Notes: generated by a model not told the origin, from the letters alone. Counted from the stretch's first letter, positions 1 through 9,199 are shown. The stretch is 64,000 nt of DNA from Pseudobutyrivibrio sp. MD2005 (GCF_000621865.1 NZ_JHXE01000016.1:1-64000), one strand, 5' to 3'. A program made the numbers and translations.

Positions 1-276
<276 letters not shown>

Positions 277-348
277 TAAAAAGGAAATATGTAGTCAGGA
301 TGAAATAACTATTGTATGAAGTTTTGAGGTTGCTAAAGCAATCTAAAT

Positions 349-422
349 GGCCTCATGGCTCAGTTGGTTAGAGCGCCGCCCTGTCACGGCGGAGGTCGAG
401 GGTTCAAGTCCCTCTGGGGTCG
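349..422 (+). tRNA. tRNA-Asp (GTC)
   Basis: Full cloverleaf: acceptor GGCCTCA pairs with TGGGGTC, anticodon stem CCGCC/GGCGG holds the loop CTGTCAC (anticodon GTC), and the T arm contains GGTTCAAGTCC. The discriminator is G. The CCA tail is not encoded. First of five tRNAs in the rRNA operon. Confidence 0.97.
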
Positions 423-445
423 TTAATTATCTTAATATTGTTTAT

Positions 446-518
446 GGGATCTTAGCTCAGCTGGGAGAGCATCTGCCTTACAAGCAGGGGGTCACAGGTT
501 CGAGCCCTGTAGGTCCCA
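446..518 (+). tRNA. tRNA-Val (TAC)
   Basis: Acceptor GGGATCT pairs with AGGTCCC; anticodon stem TCTGC/GCAGG with loop CTTACAA gives anticodon TAC; T-loop GTTCGAGCC is present. CCA is not encoded. Confidence 0.97.
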
Positions 519-544
519 TTTTAATTGAATATTGTTAGTAACAT

Positions 545-626
545 GGGCGGTTTCCCGAGTGGCCAAAGGGGACAGACTGTAAATCTGCTGCAAATTGCTT
601 CGGTGGTTCGAATCCACCACCGCCCA
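545..626 (+). tRNA. tRNA-Tyr (GTA)
   Basis: An 82-nt class II tRNA with a long variable arm. Acceptor GGGCGGT pairs with ACCGCCC; anticodon loop CTGTAAA gives GTA. CCA is not encoded. Confidence 0.97.
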
Positions 627-639
627 TCTTTTTTATTAT

Positions 640-713
640 CGCGGGATGGAGCAGTCTGGAAGCTCGCCGGGCTCATAACCCGGAGGTCGGTAGTTCAAAT
701 CTATCTCCCGCAA
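640..713 (+). tRNA. initiator tRNA-fMet (CAT)
   Basis: Anticodon loop CTCATAA gives CAT. Two initiator hallmarks are visible: the first acceptor position C does not pair with A72 (stem GCGGGA/TCCCGC starts at position 2), and the anticodon stem has three consecutive G:C pairs (GGG/CCC). CCA is not encoded. Confidence 0.96.
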
Positions 714-746
714 CTCAGTGACTTGTATAACGAGTCACGAAAATGT

Positions 747-819
<73 letters not shown>

Positions 820-833
820 CTTGTTTTTTATTT

Positions 834-866
834 ACCTTCAAGATATAATTCTTGAAGGTTTTTTTA
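834..866 (+). terminator. Rho-independent terminator of the rRNA/tRNA operon
   Basis: A perfect 10-bp stem ACCTTCAAGA (834-843) / TCTTGAAGGT (850-859) with a 6-nt loop is followed by a run of seven T. Confidence 0.93.
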
Positions 867-886
867 TTTGTATAAAGGAGGGAAAA

Positions 887-1819
887 ATGAGAATAGTATT
901 TCTTGACCGCAAATCAATCGGTGATGATATAGATTTATCCAAATTTAATGATTTTGGAGAAGTGGTAATCTACGATTACTCAACAAAAGAAGAGGCCGCA
1001 GAAAGAACAAAAGATGCAGATATCGTTATAATTAATAAGGTTCCTATCAACGAAGAAACAATCGGTGAAGCTAAGAATCTTAAACTGGTATGCGTAACTG
1101 CAACAGGAACAAATAATCTTGATAAAGAGTATTTGGCAAAAAGAGGCATAGAGTGGAGAAATGTAGCTGGATACTCAACAGAGGCTGTTGCACAGCATAC
1201 ATTAGCTCTTACTATGTATCTATTTGAGCATCTAAACTACTATGATAATTATGTAAAATCAGAAAAATATGTAAATGATAAACTATTCACTCATTTTGAA
1301 ATGAGATTTAATGAAATACATGGAAAAACATGGGGAATAGTTGGCTTAGGCGCAATTGGAGCTCGTGTTGCCGATATAGCTACTTGTCTAGGAGCCAATG
1401 TAGTATATTATTCAACTAGCGGTAGAAATAATAATCCTAAATATAAGAGAGTTGAGTTCGATGAACTCTTAGCAACAGCTGATATTGTTTCAATACATAC
1501 ACCACTCGACGATAATACACTTCATTTGTTTGATAAAGTGGCTTTCAATAAAATGAAAAAAAGTGCAATTCTAATAAATGTAGGCAGAGGTCCTATAATT
1601 GTAGAAGAAGATTTGGCTAATGCACTTGAGAATGGCGACATTGCGGCTGCAGGGCTTGATGTACTTGATATAGAGCCAATGTCTGCTGATAATCCACTAA
1701 GAGGAATAAAAGATAGTAATAAGCTTATCATTACTCCTCATATTGCATGGGCAGCATTAGAAGCGAGACAGAGGTTAATGGAGATCATACATAACCAGAT
1801 TAAAGAGTTTTTAGCATAA
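887..1819 (+). CDS. D-2-hydroxyacid dehydrogenase (glycerate/hydroxypyruvate reductase-like)
   Basis: A 310-residue NAD-dependent dehydrogenase of the D-isomer-specific 2-hydroxyacid family, reducing a 2-keto acid to the D-hydroxy acid in the cytosol. The start at 887 is set by the strong ribosome site AAGGAGGG at 875-882; an upstream in-frame start would run into the rRNA terminator. The Rossmann motif GLGAIG is at residues 153-158. Catalytic residues expected for the family are visible: Arg234 in NVGRGP, a Glu in DIEP near 263, and His285 in TPHIAWA. The PHIAW context resembles glycerate dehydrogenase/hydroxypyruvate reductase, but the substrate cannot be read from sequence. It is monocistronic, with its own terminator at 1833. 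Confidence 0.9.
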   Translation: MRIVFLDRKSIGDDIDLSKFNDFGEVVIYDYSTKEEAAERTKDADIVIINKVPINEETIGEAKNLKLVCVTATGTNNLDKEYLAKRGIEWRNVAGYSTEAVAQHTLALTMYLFEHLNYYDNYVKSEKYVNDKLFTHFEMRFNEIHGKTWGIVGLGAIGARVADIATCLGANVVYYSTSGRNNNPKYKRVEFDELLATADIVSIHTPLDDNTLHLFDKVAFNKMKKSAILINVGRGPIIVEEDLANALENGDIAAAGLDVLDIEPMSADNPLRGIKDSNKLIITPHIAWAALEARQRLMEIIHNQIKEFLA

Positions 1820-1832
1820 TAGTAGATTTTAT

Positions 1833-1874
1833 TAGGTTCTTGATTTTATGATGAAATCAAGAACCTATATTTTT
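1833..1874 (+). terminator. Rho-independent terminator after the hydroxyacid dehydrogenase
   Basis: A 14-bp stem TAGGTTCTTGATTT (1833-1846) / AAATCAAGAACCTA (1854-1867) with a short loop is followed by TATTTTT. The rest of the gap to 2078 is AT-rich and shows no convincing gene. Confidence 0.9.
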
Positions 1875-2078
1875 GCCATTAAAAGGTAAAAAAAGATAAT
1901 ACATTGTTGATAAAAATAATGGATAATGCTAAAGTAAAAGAAGTTTAATAAAGAATATCTAAAAATAGTTTAGATATAACTAAATCAAATATTGCATTAG
2001 CGGTAGATATTGCAGTAATAGTTGAAACGTGATACCATGGATTTGCACGTCGCAGGACGATGCAAAAGGAGAGGTGTT

Positions 2079-3506
2079 ATGTTTAAAGGAAGAAAAGGCG
2101 AATTAGAACAGCTAAATGGATTTTATGAGGGGGATAATGCAGATGTTGCTGTGATTTCTGGTCAGATAGGAATCGGCAAGACTACATTAATCAAAGAATT
2201 TATTGCTGATAAAAATGCTATATTTTTTGAAGCATACGAGACTACTAGCAAGCATTTATTTGAAATGCTTGGCAAAAACATTGGCGTTTCAACTGAATTA
2301 GATGGAATATCTTTTTGTGAGGAAATTACAAAGAAGGCAGCAAAAGAAAAGCAGCTTATCATATTTGATCAATATCCTCATATCGTAAAAGCAGACCCAG
2401 ATTTTGACAAATTATTACATGAGTATATCACAACAAAATGGAAAGATTTACCTGTTAAAATCATTTTTTGTTCTGATGCATTCATGCTTGTAGATAAATA
2501 TATAAAAGGCAAGAAGGCCATTTGGAAGGACTTAGTAGGTCTTGATTTAGTTGTAAAGCCTCTTGGATTTTATGATTCTTGTGAGTTTTTTGCAGATGCA
2601 AGTCCCAAGGAAGCAGCTTTTTTATATGGAATAACAGGTGGAATACCATATAACTTAGTTCGTACAGCAGCCTTGTTAGGTATTGAAGGTTATGATGAAT
2701 ATGCAATTAAGCCTATTGAAGGAAAGAATAAGATAAAAGAAATTGCAGCTAGATTATTCTTAGATAGAAATTCAGCATTAGGCTTGAATCCTGAGCTTGT
2801 AATGGCTACAGAGCTTAGAGAATTATCATATTACAATTATATGCTTACAACATTGGCAAAGGGGCTTAACAGAGTAAATCAGATATCTGCTGAGGTTAAT
2901 AAGCCAAAAGATGTGGTTGTACCATATCTTAATTCGTTAATGTCTATTGGGGTATGCACAAAGGATACCGCAATTACAGAATTAACAAATAGAAAAAAGA
3001 CTCGCTATTCCATAGTAAATGCCAGCACATTATTCTGGTATAAGATTGTGGTAGCAAATTATGATAAATATGTTTCAAGAGACATAGATGGTCTCTGGGA
3101 AGAAGCTGAAAAAACAATGGATGAATACATGAAAGATGTATTTATCAAAATGTGTGGCGAATACTTGCAGGATAGAAGCGATAAGAATCTTTTGCCATTT
3201 ACTGTTGAAGAAATTGGTAACTGGTGGGTTAATGATGACGAAGCCGGTACTACAGATGGATTTGATTTGGTTTCATTAGGTAAATGTGAAGGTAAATCAG
3301 CAACTATATATGCACAGTGTTATTACATTAAAGAGCCAATAGAGGTTGCTCAGCTTAAAGTATTAATAGAAAAAACTAAGCAATTACATAGACAGGGAGA
3401 TGCATTTTATCTTGTATTCTCAAATTCTGGTTTTCATGAAAATGCTATTACCATTTCATCTGCAATCAAAAATATCATGCTAATTACATTAGATGAAATG
3501 AGATAA
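2079..3506 (+). CDS. AAA/STAND-type ATPase (archaeal ATPase-like family)
   Basis: A 475-residue cytosolic P-loop ATPase. The start at 2079 follows AGGAGAGG at 2067-2074; an earlier in-frame ATG at 2022 has no ribosome site. The N terminus MFKGRKGELEQLN and the Walker A GQIGIGKT (residues 28-35) followed by KEF match the family in which an ATPase_2 domain is joined to a DUF234-like C-terminal nuclease-fold domain. A Walker B-like LIIFDQYP follows near residue 95. The middle (about 250-340) looks like a winged-helix segment. The role is unknown; relatives are often called ATP-binding proteins. It lies only 17 bases before the transketolase genes, so it may be co-transcribed with them, an odd pairing. 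Confidence 0.82.
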   Translation: MFKGRKGELEQLNGFYEGDNADVAVISGQIGIGKTTLIKEFIADKNAIFFEAYETTSKHLFEMLGKNIGVSTELDGISFCEEITKKAAKEKQLIIFDQYPHIVKADPDFDKLLHEYITTKWKDLPVKIIFCSDAFMLVDKYIKGKKAIWKDLVGLDLVVKPLGFYDSCEFFADASPKEAAFLYGITGGIPYNLVRTAALLGIEGYDEYAIKPIEGKNKIKEIAARLFLDRNSALGLNPELVMATELRELSYYNYMLTTLAKGLNRVNQISAEVNKPKDVVVPYLNSLMSIGVCTKDTAITELTNRKKTRYSIVNASTLFWYKIVVANYDKYVSRDIDGLWEEAEKTMDEYMKDVFIKMCGEYLQDRSDKNLLPFTVEEIGNWWVNDDEAGTTDGFDLVSLGKCEGKSATIYAQCYYIKEPIEVAQLKVLIEKTKQLHRQGDAFYLVFSNSGFHENAITISSAIKNIMLITLDEMR

Positions 3507-3523
3507 ATATTAGGAGGAGAAAA

Positions 3524-4348
3524 ATGACAAATCAAGAGCTCAAAAAAACAGCTAATGAGGTCCGCAAGGGCATCATTGAAGGTGTTCATGCAGCAAAAGC
3601 TGGACATCCAGGCGGATCTCTCTCAGCAACAGAGGTATTTACATACCTTTACTTTGAGGAGATGAATATTGATCCAAAGGATCCAAAGAAGGCAGATCGT
3701 GATAGATTTGTACTTTCAAAGGGTCACACAGCACCAGGTCTTTATTCAACACTTGCACAGAGGGGATTCTTCCCAGTAGAAGACTTAAAGGGGTTAAGAA
3801 GTATTGGAAGTCATCTTCAGGGACATCCATGTGTACAGCATACACCTGGTATTGATGCATCTTCAGGCTCGCTTGGCCAGGGTATTTCTGTTGCAGTTGG
3901 AATGGCTCTTTCTGCAAAGCTTTCAAATGAGAGCTATAGAGTGTACACACTTCTTGGTGATGGTGAAATCCAGGAAGGTCAGGTATGGGAAGCTGCAATG
4001 TTTGCAGGTGCAAAGAAGCTTGATAACCTTTGTGTAATCGTTGATAACAACGGACTTCAGATTGATGGACGTATCGAGGATGTTAACAGCCCATATCCAA
4101 TTCCAGATAAGTTTAGAGCATTCAATTTCCACGTTGTAGAAGTTGCAGATGGTAATGACTTTGACCAGCTTAGAGCAGCTTTCAAAGAGGCTAGAGAGAC
4201 AAAGGGCCAGCCTACAGCAATCGTTATGAAGACTGTAAAGGGCAAGGGCGTATCATTCATGGAAAATCAGGTAGGATGGCATGGAAAAGCTCCTAACGAT
4301 GAAGAATACGCTATTGCAATGGAAGAATTAGGAAAGGCTGGTGAGTAA
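3524..4348 (+). CDS. Transketolase, N-terminal (TPP-binding) subunit
   Basis: A 274-residue N-terminal half of transketolase, carrying the pyrophosphate-binding domain for thiamine diphosphate. The Mg-TPP motif GDGEIQEG begins at residue 145 and ends with NN at 175-176. His28 in AGHPG and His68 in KGHTAPG are the usual active-site histidines. The start follows TAGGAGGAG. In many Firmicutes and archaea transketolase is split in two, and here the C-terminal half follows after 2 bases. Together they move two-carbon units in the non-oxidative pentose phosphate pathway. Confidence 0.96.
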   Translation: MTNQELKKTANEVRKGIIEGVHAAKAGHPGGSLSATEVFTYLYFEEMNIDPKDPKKADRDRFVLSKGHTAPGLYSTLAQRGFFPVEDLKGLRSIGSHLQGHPCVQHTPGIDASSGSLGQGISVAVGMALSAKLSNESYRVYTLLGDGEIQEGQVWEAAMFAGAKKLDNLCVIVDNNGLQIDGRIEDVNSPYPIPDKFRAFNFHVVEVADGNDFDQLRAAFKEARETKGQPTAIVMKTVKGKGVSFMENQVGWHGKAPNDEEYAIAMEELGKAGE

Positions 4349-4350
4349 GA

Positions 4351-5289
4351 ATGGCAGACGTAAAGAAAATCGCAACTCGTGAGAGCTACGGTAACGCTCT
4401 TGTTGCTCTCGGTGAGAAATATGATAATTTAGTAGTTTTAGATGCAGACCTTGCAGAGGCTACAAAGACAGGTATTTTTAAGAAGGCGTTCCCAGAGCGT
4501 CACATTGACTGTGGTATAGCAGAGTCAAACATGGTTGGCATCGCTGCTGGTATCGCATCTACAGGAAAGGTTCCATTCTGCTCATCATTTGCTATGTTTG
4601 CAGCTGGACGTGCTTTCGAGCAGGTACGTAACTCAGTTGGTTACCCACACCTTAATGTAAAGATTGGTGCTACTCACGCTGGTATTTCAGTAGGTGAGGA
4701 CGGCGCTTCACATCAGTGTAACGAGGATATCGCACTTATGCGCACAATCCCAGGAATGACTATTATTAACCCTTCTGACGACGTTGAAGCTAAGGCTGCA
4801 GTAGAGGCTGCTTACAAGATGGACGGCCCTGTATACCTTAGATTTGGACGTTTAGCAGTACCTGTAATCAACGACAACCCTGATTACAAGTTTGAAATCG
4901 GAAAAGGCGTAGTCCTCAAAGAAGGCAAGGACCTTACAATCATCGCAACAGGTCTTGAAGTTAACGAGTCACTTGAGGCTGCCAAGATGCTTGCTGAAGA
5001 TGGCATCGATGCAGAAGTAATCAACATCCACACAATCAAGCCTATCGATGCAGACCTCATCGTAAAGAGCGCATCAAAGACTGGCAAGGTTGTTACTGTT
5101 GAAGAGCATTCAATCATCGGAGGCCTCGGCGGCGCCGTAGCTGAAGTTCTCTCAGAGCAGTGCCCAACAAAGATGCTTCGAATCGGCGTACGCGACACCT
5201 TCGGAGAATCTGGCCCAGCCGTAAAGCTCCTTGCAAAGTACGAGCTCGACGCCGCAGGTATCTACAAGCAAATCAAAGCCTTCGTGTAA
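4351..5289 (+). CDS. Transketolase, C-terminal subunit
   Basis: A 312-residue partner of the preceding gene, with the pyrimidine-binding and C-terminal transketolase domains. Family landmarks include the invariant Glu in CGIAESNMVG, the segment FAMFAAGRAFEQ, and THAGISVGEDG with a conserved His/Asp region. The start is 2 bases after the upstream stop, so translation is probably coupled. Codons become clearly richer in C and G toward the 3' end than in the flanking genes, as expected for a highly expressed enzyme. A terminator lies at 5409. Confidence 0.96.
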   Translation: MADVKKIATRESYGNALVALGEKYDNLVVLDADLAEATKTGIFKKAFPERHIDCGIAESNMVGIAAGIASTGKVPFCSSFAMFAAGRAFEQVRNSVGYPHLNVKIGATHAGISVGEDGASHQCNEDIALMRTIPGMTIINPSDDVEAKAAVEAAYKMDGPVYLRFGRLAVPVINDNPDYKFEIGKGVVLKEGKDLTIIATGLEVNESLEAAKMLAEDGIDAEVINIHTIKPIDADLIVKSASKTGKVVTVEEHSIIGGLGGAVAEVLSEQCPTKMLRIGVRDTFGESGPAVKLLAKYELDAAGIYKQIKAFV

Positions 5290-5408
5290 AATAGTCTACG
5301 GCTAGCCATATACGCCAGTTACGCTCTCAAGCCTTGGTGAGCTCCGCTCGACAACACGTCTCGCTTGAGCCTCCCCAAGAGCTAGATAGCTACTGGCTTA
5401 TAAAAATA

Positions 5409-5442
5409 ACCCTACTCATCACACGAGTAGGGCTTTATTTTT
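5409..5442. terminator. Terminator between convergent transketolase and galM
   Basis: Stem CCCTACTC (5410-5417) / GAGTAGGG (5425-5432) with a 7-nt loop, flanked by A-rich sequence upstream and CTTTATTTTTT downstream. The flanks would allow it to work in both directions, though it lies over 300 bases from galM. Confidence 0.85.
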
Positions 5443-5683
5443 TGTATAAACCTGCGGCGTTATATCGTAGTAAACGAAGCTTTACTTCAGTTGCCAGATT
5501 ACGTCTCTTCGATGAGCTGGTAGGAAACAAGTTACTGGTGCGGCTCATTAACTTGGCAAGCGCGAGCAAGGAGGCGCCATACAGTCATGGGTGGGACCCA
5601 CGCCGGCGGGGGGACCCATGGCTGATATGGAGGATGCCTTGCGGGAGCATGTGAACCTTGGATGTCGCATGCAATAACTTGTT

Positions 5684-5768
5684 GCCGTAACCAGCGGACT
5701 TGGATAAGCCGTAACCAGCGGGCTTGAGAGCGTAACTGGCGGGCTAGGCTAGCCGTAACTGGCGGACT
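5684..5768. repeat. Four tandem copies of a 21-24-bp repeat
   Basis: Units with consensus GCCGTAACYRGCGGRCT begin at 5684, 5708, 5729 and 5752. The first two read CCAGCGG in the middle and the last two CTGGCGG. The last copy overlaps the galM stop codon at 5767-5769. An inverted copy of the same sequence occurs at 5299-5333. Confidence 0.8.
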
Positions 5769-6801
5769 ATACGAATTTGTAGATGGTGGTTGAGTGAGCC
5801 TTGGTGCCAGCTTTGGCGATTGGCTGCTCGAAGGTAGGTACGTTGATTGCATTAGGGTAGTACTGGGATTCGAAGCATACTCCGTAGCGCTTGTCGTAAG
5901 GGCAATCTCCCTTGCCGATATGGGTGCTGTCGAGGTAGTTGCCAGCGTATAGCTGTACGCCAGGTAAGTCTGTGTAAACTTCCATCTTTCTGCCGCTCTC
6001 AGGATCTTCAAGTGTGCAACTTGGCTTGTCTAAATTGTGATGATTTAAGCAGTAGTTGTGGTCGTAACCGCCAGCCCAGTTGAGCTGGTCGTAATCAGCA
6101 TCTGTGTCTTTGCTGAGAGCCTTCGGAGTAGTGAAATCCATTGGAGTTCCCTTTACTTCGCGGCATTCTCCGTGAGGGATAGATTCTGGATCAGTGTGAG
6201 TATATCTGTCTGCATCAATCCATACAATGTGGTTCATAACAGATCCAGAGTCGTGACCATTCAAATTAAAGTAGCTGTGATTGGTTGGGTTGAATATTGT
6301 ATCAACATCCGAAACCCCTGAATAATCAAGGCGAATTGAGTTGTCATCGCCCAAAGTATAAGTAATAGTGATGTCCATTTCGCCAGGGAAACCGCATTCA
6401 CCGTCAGCCTTGTGGCAAGTAAATGTGATGTGGCTATCATCTACAGATTCAACATCCCAAATGCGCTTGTGCATTGGATTGAAGCCAGAATGTAGATTGT
6501 TCTTGCCATCATTGGCATCCAGCTTGTACTCAACACCGTTTAAAGTGAACTTGCTGTCGCCGATACGATTGCCGTTAGGGCAGATACAGCAGCCGAAGCC
6601 TGGGCCATTTACGAAATAATCTTCGATTTTGTCATATCCAAGAACAACATCAGAAAGAAGGCCTTCTGAATCTGGAACCCATAGCTCCAGAAGATTACAT
6701 CCAAAATTCATAATTTTTGCCTGCATACCATTTTTATTTATGAGTGTGTATGCAACAATATCTTCACCATTTTTTGTAACGCCAATTTTTTCTTTTTCCA
6801 C
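5767..6801 (-). CDS. galM: Aldose 1-epimerase (mutarotase)
   Basis: A 344-residue cytosolic enzyme that interconverts alpha and beta anomers of glucose, galactose and related sugars, feeding the Leloir pathway and glucokinase. Family catalytic positions are visible: His104 in NNLHSG, His175 in NHSYFNLNGH, and the general base Glu311 in CFESQYYPNA. The start is a GTG at 6801, nine bases after GGGAGG. It is convergent with transketolase; its stop codon lies inside the tandem repeat at 5684-5768. Confidence 0.94.
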   Translation of the reverse strand: MEKEKIGVTKNGEDIVAYTLINKNGMQAKIMNFGCNLLELWVPDSEGLLSDVVLGYDKIEDYFVNGPGFGCCICPNGNRIGDSKFTLNGVEYKLDANDGKNNLHSGFNPMHKRIWDVESVDDSHITFTCHKADGECGFPGEMDITITYTLGDDNSIRLDYSGVSDVDTIFNPTNHSYFNLNGHDSGSVMNHIVWIDADRYTHTDPESIPHGECREVKGTPMDFTTPKALSKDTDADYDQLNWAGGYDHNYCLNHHNLDKPSCTLEDPESGRKMEVYTDLPGVQLYAGNYLDSTHIGKGDCPYDKRYGVCFESQYYPNAINVPTFEQPIAKAGTKAHSTTIYKFV

Positions 6802-6921
6802 GTTAAAAACCTCCCTAAATTAAGTGTCTATCAGTAAAAAATCACCGAACAACTCCATGATAAGGATATCTGAGGATAATTACAAGAATATATAATTAAC
6901 AAAACAAAATTTACGGGTAAA

Positions 6922-6941
6922 AATGTCAAAGAAAAGACATT
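6922..6941. promoter_or_regulatory. Small inverted repeat upstream of the PBP gene
   Basis: AATGTC (6922-6927) and GACATT (6936-6941) form a 6-bp inverted repeat just before an AT-rich TACTATATAAG at 6946-6956, which probably contains the -10 of the PBP promoter. No clear -35 is visible. It could be an operator; the evidence is weak. Confidence 0.3.
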
Positions 6942-6982
6942 ATGGTACTATATAAGTAAGACACATTTGGGGGTAACGATGA

Positions 6983-9181
6983 ATGAAAGCCAAGGACAAA
7001 AAGATCCTACGGTTAATCAAGATTCAAATCGTTTTATTACTCATAGTGGTAGCAGGAGTAACTTATTACTACGCAAGTGGCTACGCATCTCAGGTCTCTG
7101 CACTCAAATCAGAGGCTACTTCTATTGTGCGCAAATCTACGGTGGATACCTTCAGACAGATAGAGACAAGCGAGGTATACGATTCTAACGGGCAGACAAT
7201 TTCCGTTCTTAAAGGCGAAAAGGATGTTTATTACATAACCTACGATCAGATTCCAGAGAATGTAGTGAAAGCCCTGATTTCCATTGAAGATAAAAAGTTT
7301 TTTGAACATAACGGAATAGATTATAAAGGAATAACCAGAGCGTTAATCACAACTATCCGTGAAAAAGAAATCACTCAAGGCGGTAGTACAATTACGCAGC
7401 AGCTAGCACGAACCATGTTTCTTACCAGTGAAAAAACATGGCAGCGTAAAGTGGAGGAAATATATATAGCTTCTGAGCTGGAGCAAAAGTATTCAAAGGA
7501 ACAGATTCTAGAGTTTTATTTGAACAATGTGTATTTTGCTAATGGATATTATGGAATAGAAGCTGCGGCAAAGGGCTATTTTAGCAAGGATATTTCAGAG
7601 CTGGATTTATCTCAGATATGCTATTTGCTGGCAATTCCAAATAGTCCGACCTACTATGATCCAGTGGTAAACCCGCAGAATACCATCACTAGACGAAATC
7701 TTATCCTTCAAGCAATGAAAAATGATGGCATAATTAATGAAAATACTTATAACAGTGCTGTAAATGAAGAAATCACACTGGTAAGGCCAGATAAAGTAAA
7801 GAATAATTATGTAGAAACCTATGTTTATTACTGCGCTACCAGAGCATTAATGGAGACAAATGGTTTTGAGTTTCAAACTGAGTTTAAAAACGACGATGAG
7901 GAAGCTGCCTATAATCAAGCTTATGAAGAGGCGTATAACCAGGCCAACAAGACTCTATTTACAAATGGCTATAGAATTTACACCTCAATAGATATGAATA
8001 TGCAAAATGAACTTCAAAATGCCATTGATACTAATCTTGCAGAGTTTGATGAAGTAAATGAAGAGGGGATTTTTTCTTTACAGGGTGCAGGTGTGTGCAT
8101 AGATAATAGCACAGGAATGACAAAGGCAATAGTCGGCGGAAGGAGTCAGGCAGTTACAGGGTACACTCTAAATCGCGCATTTCAAAGTTACAGGCAGCCG
8201 GGCAGCTCTATTAAGCCATTGATAGTTTATACACCAGCTATCGAAATGGGATATACGCCAGACACTATTGTTCATGATGTAAAATTGGAGGATGGTCCAG
8301 AAAATGCCACTGGAAAGTACGAAGGAGACATAACTTTGAGGCGTGCAGTTGCTGCCTCTAAGAACACAATAGCGTGGCAATTATATTCAGAAATCACACC
8401 ACAAGTAGGCTTAAAGTACCTTAAGGACTTGGGGTTCTCCAAGATAGTAGATGACGACTATGGAATGGCAGCATGCCTTGGTGGATTGACAGTTGGAGTC
8501 AGTCCACTTGAAATGGCAAAAGGCTATGCCACCATCTGCAACGATGGCTATATGCGTGACCCAACCTGCATTCAGAAAATCACTGATGCAGATGGAAATG
8601 TCATATATGAGTTTGAGCAGCAGGAAGTAGAAGTTTATAAAGAAAATGCTGCACGAACGATGACAGATATGCTACAATCGGTATTGACTGACGGTACAGC
8701 AAAGGGCATAAGCCTTGGCGAAATGCCGGCGGCTGGCAAAACTGGTACCACAAATAGCAATAGGGATGGTTGGTTTGTAGGATATACAAAATACTATACT
8801 ACTAGCGTTTGGGTCGGTTATGATCAGCCAAGAAAGGTGCCTGGATTAACAGGTTCATCTTATCCAGCTGCTATCTGGGAAGAATACATGAATGTAATTC
8901 ATGAAGGACTGGTTCCGGCTGAATTTAAAAAACCAGTGGAATATATAGGAACAGAGGAACAGCAAGAAGATCCAGAGGAGATCGAAGAAGGGGAGGAAGA
9001 AGAACCTTATGGTGTCTTCGATGAGGAATTCCCTGAAGGGGAAGAAAATCAGGAGGAGGACGATTCATATCGAGTTATAACCCAGACATTTGACGGCACA
9101 GTGATTCCAGAGGGCGCTATACCTGACAATGCTATGGACGTTCAGATTACAACCACTACAGAACCGGTGGTTGAGGAATAA
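6983..9181 (+). CDS. Class A penicillin-binding protein (transglycosylase/transpeptidase)
   Basis: A 732-residue bifunctional peptidoglycan synthase anchored by one N-terminal membrane segment (residues about 9-31). The GT51 glycosyltransferase domain contains the catalytic Glu102 in EDKKFFEH and the motif GGSTITQQLARTMF. The transpeptidase domain has the active Ser408 in SSIK, then SKNT, then KTGT at 586-589. The last 90 residues are an acidic tail rich in Glu and Asp, probably extracytoplasmic and disordered. The start follows GGGGG at 6969-6973. It lies 18 bases before the glucokinase gene, so the two may form an operon. Confidence 0.96.
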   Translation: MKAKDKKILRLIKIQIVLLLIVVAGVTYYYASGYASQVSALKSEATSIVRKSTVDTFRQIETSEVYDSNGQTISVLKGEKDVYYITYDQIPENVVKALISIEDKKFFEHNGIDYKGITRALITTIREKEITQGGSTITQQLARTMFLTSEKTWQRKVEEIYIASELEQKYSKEQILEFYLNNVYFANGYYGIEAAAKGYFSKDISELDLSQICYLLAIPNSPTYYDPVVNPQNTITRRNLILQAMKNDGIINENTYNSAVNEEITLVRPDKVKNNYVETYVYYCATRALMETNGFEFQTEFKNDDEEAAYNQAYEEAYNQANKTLFTNGYRIYTSIDMNMQNELQNAIDTNLAEFDEVNEEGIFSLQGAGVCIDNSTGMTKAIVGGRSQAVTGYTLNRAFQSYRQPGSSIKPLIVYTPAIEMGYTPDTIVHDVKLEDGPENATGKYEGDITLRRAVAASKNTIAWQLYSEITPQVGLKYLKDLGFSKIVDDDYGMAACLGGLTVGVSPLEMAKGYATICNDGYMRDPTCIQKITDADGNVIYEFEQQEVEVYKENAARTMTDMLQSVLTDGTAKGISLGEMPAAGKTGTTNSNRDGWFVGYTKYYTTSVWVGYDQPRKVPGLTGSSYPAAIWEEYMNVIHEGLVPAEFKKPVEYIGTEEQQEDPEEIEEGEEEEPYGVFDEEFPEGEENQEEDDSYRVITQTFDGTVIPEGAIPDNAMDVQITTTTEPVVEE

Positions 9182-9199
9182 TGGAGGATTTATTTTAAG

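Larger units (their letters stand above)
5299..5768. repeat. Nested inverted-repeat region between transketolase and galM
   Basis: This 477-base gap contains no convincing gene. Its outer arms, 5299-5333 and 5721-5755, are inverted copies that match at 29 of 35 positions; the mismatches cluster in one 6-base block. An inner pair, roughly 5528-5550 and 5660-5685, is weaker. The innermost hairpin at about 5568-5643 pairs GCAAGG with CCTTGC, CCATA with TATGG and CATGGGT with ACCCATG. The region also contains the terminator at 5409. It looks like a structured or mobile palindromic element; its function is unknown. Confidence 0.7.

Noticed and set aside
1875-2078. Possible gene remnant or riboswitch before the AAA ATPase
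   Set aside because: The stretch is AT-rich with only a weak bulged hairpin next to the ribosome site; no known riboswitch motif or protein similarity was seen.
3639-4132. Several antisense frames inside transketolase
   Set aside because: Shadows of a well-supported gene, with no ribosome sites or motifs.
5334-5654. 106-codon frame between transketolase and galM
   Set aside because: It lies in the inverted-repeat region, crosses the terminator at 5409, has no ribosome site and an unnatural composition.
5684-5768. CRISPR array
   Set aside because: Four units of about 17 bases with 4-7-base gaps are far too short for repeat-spacer structure, and no cas genes are nearby.
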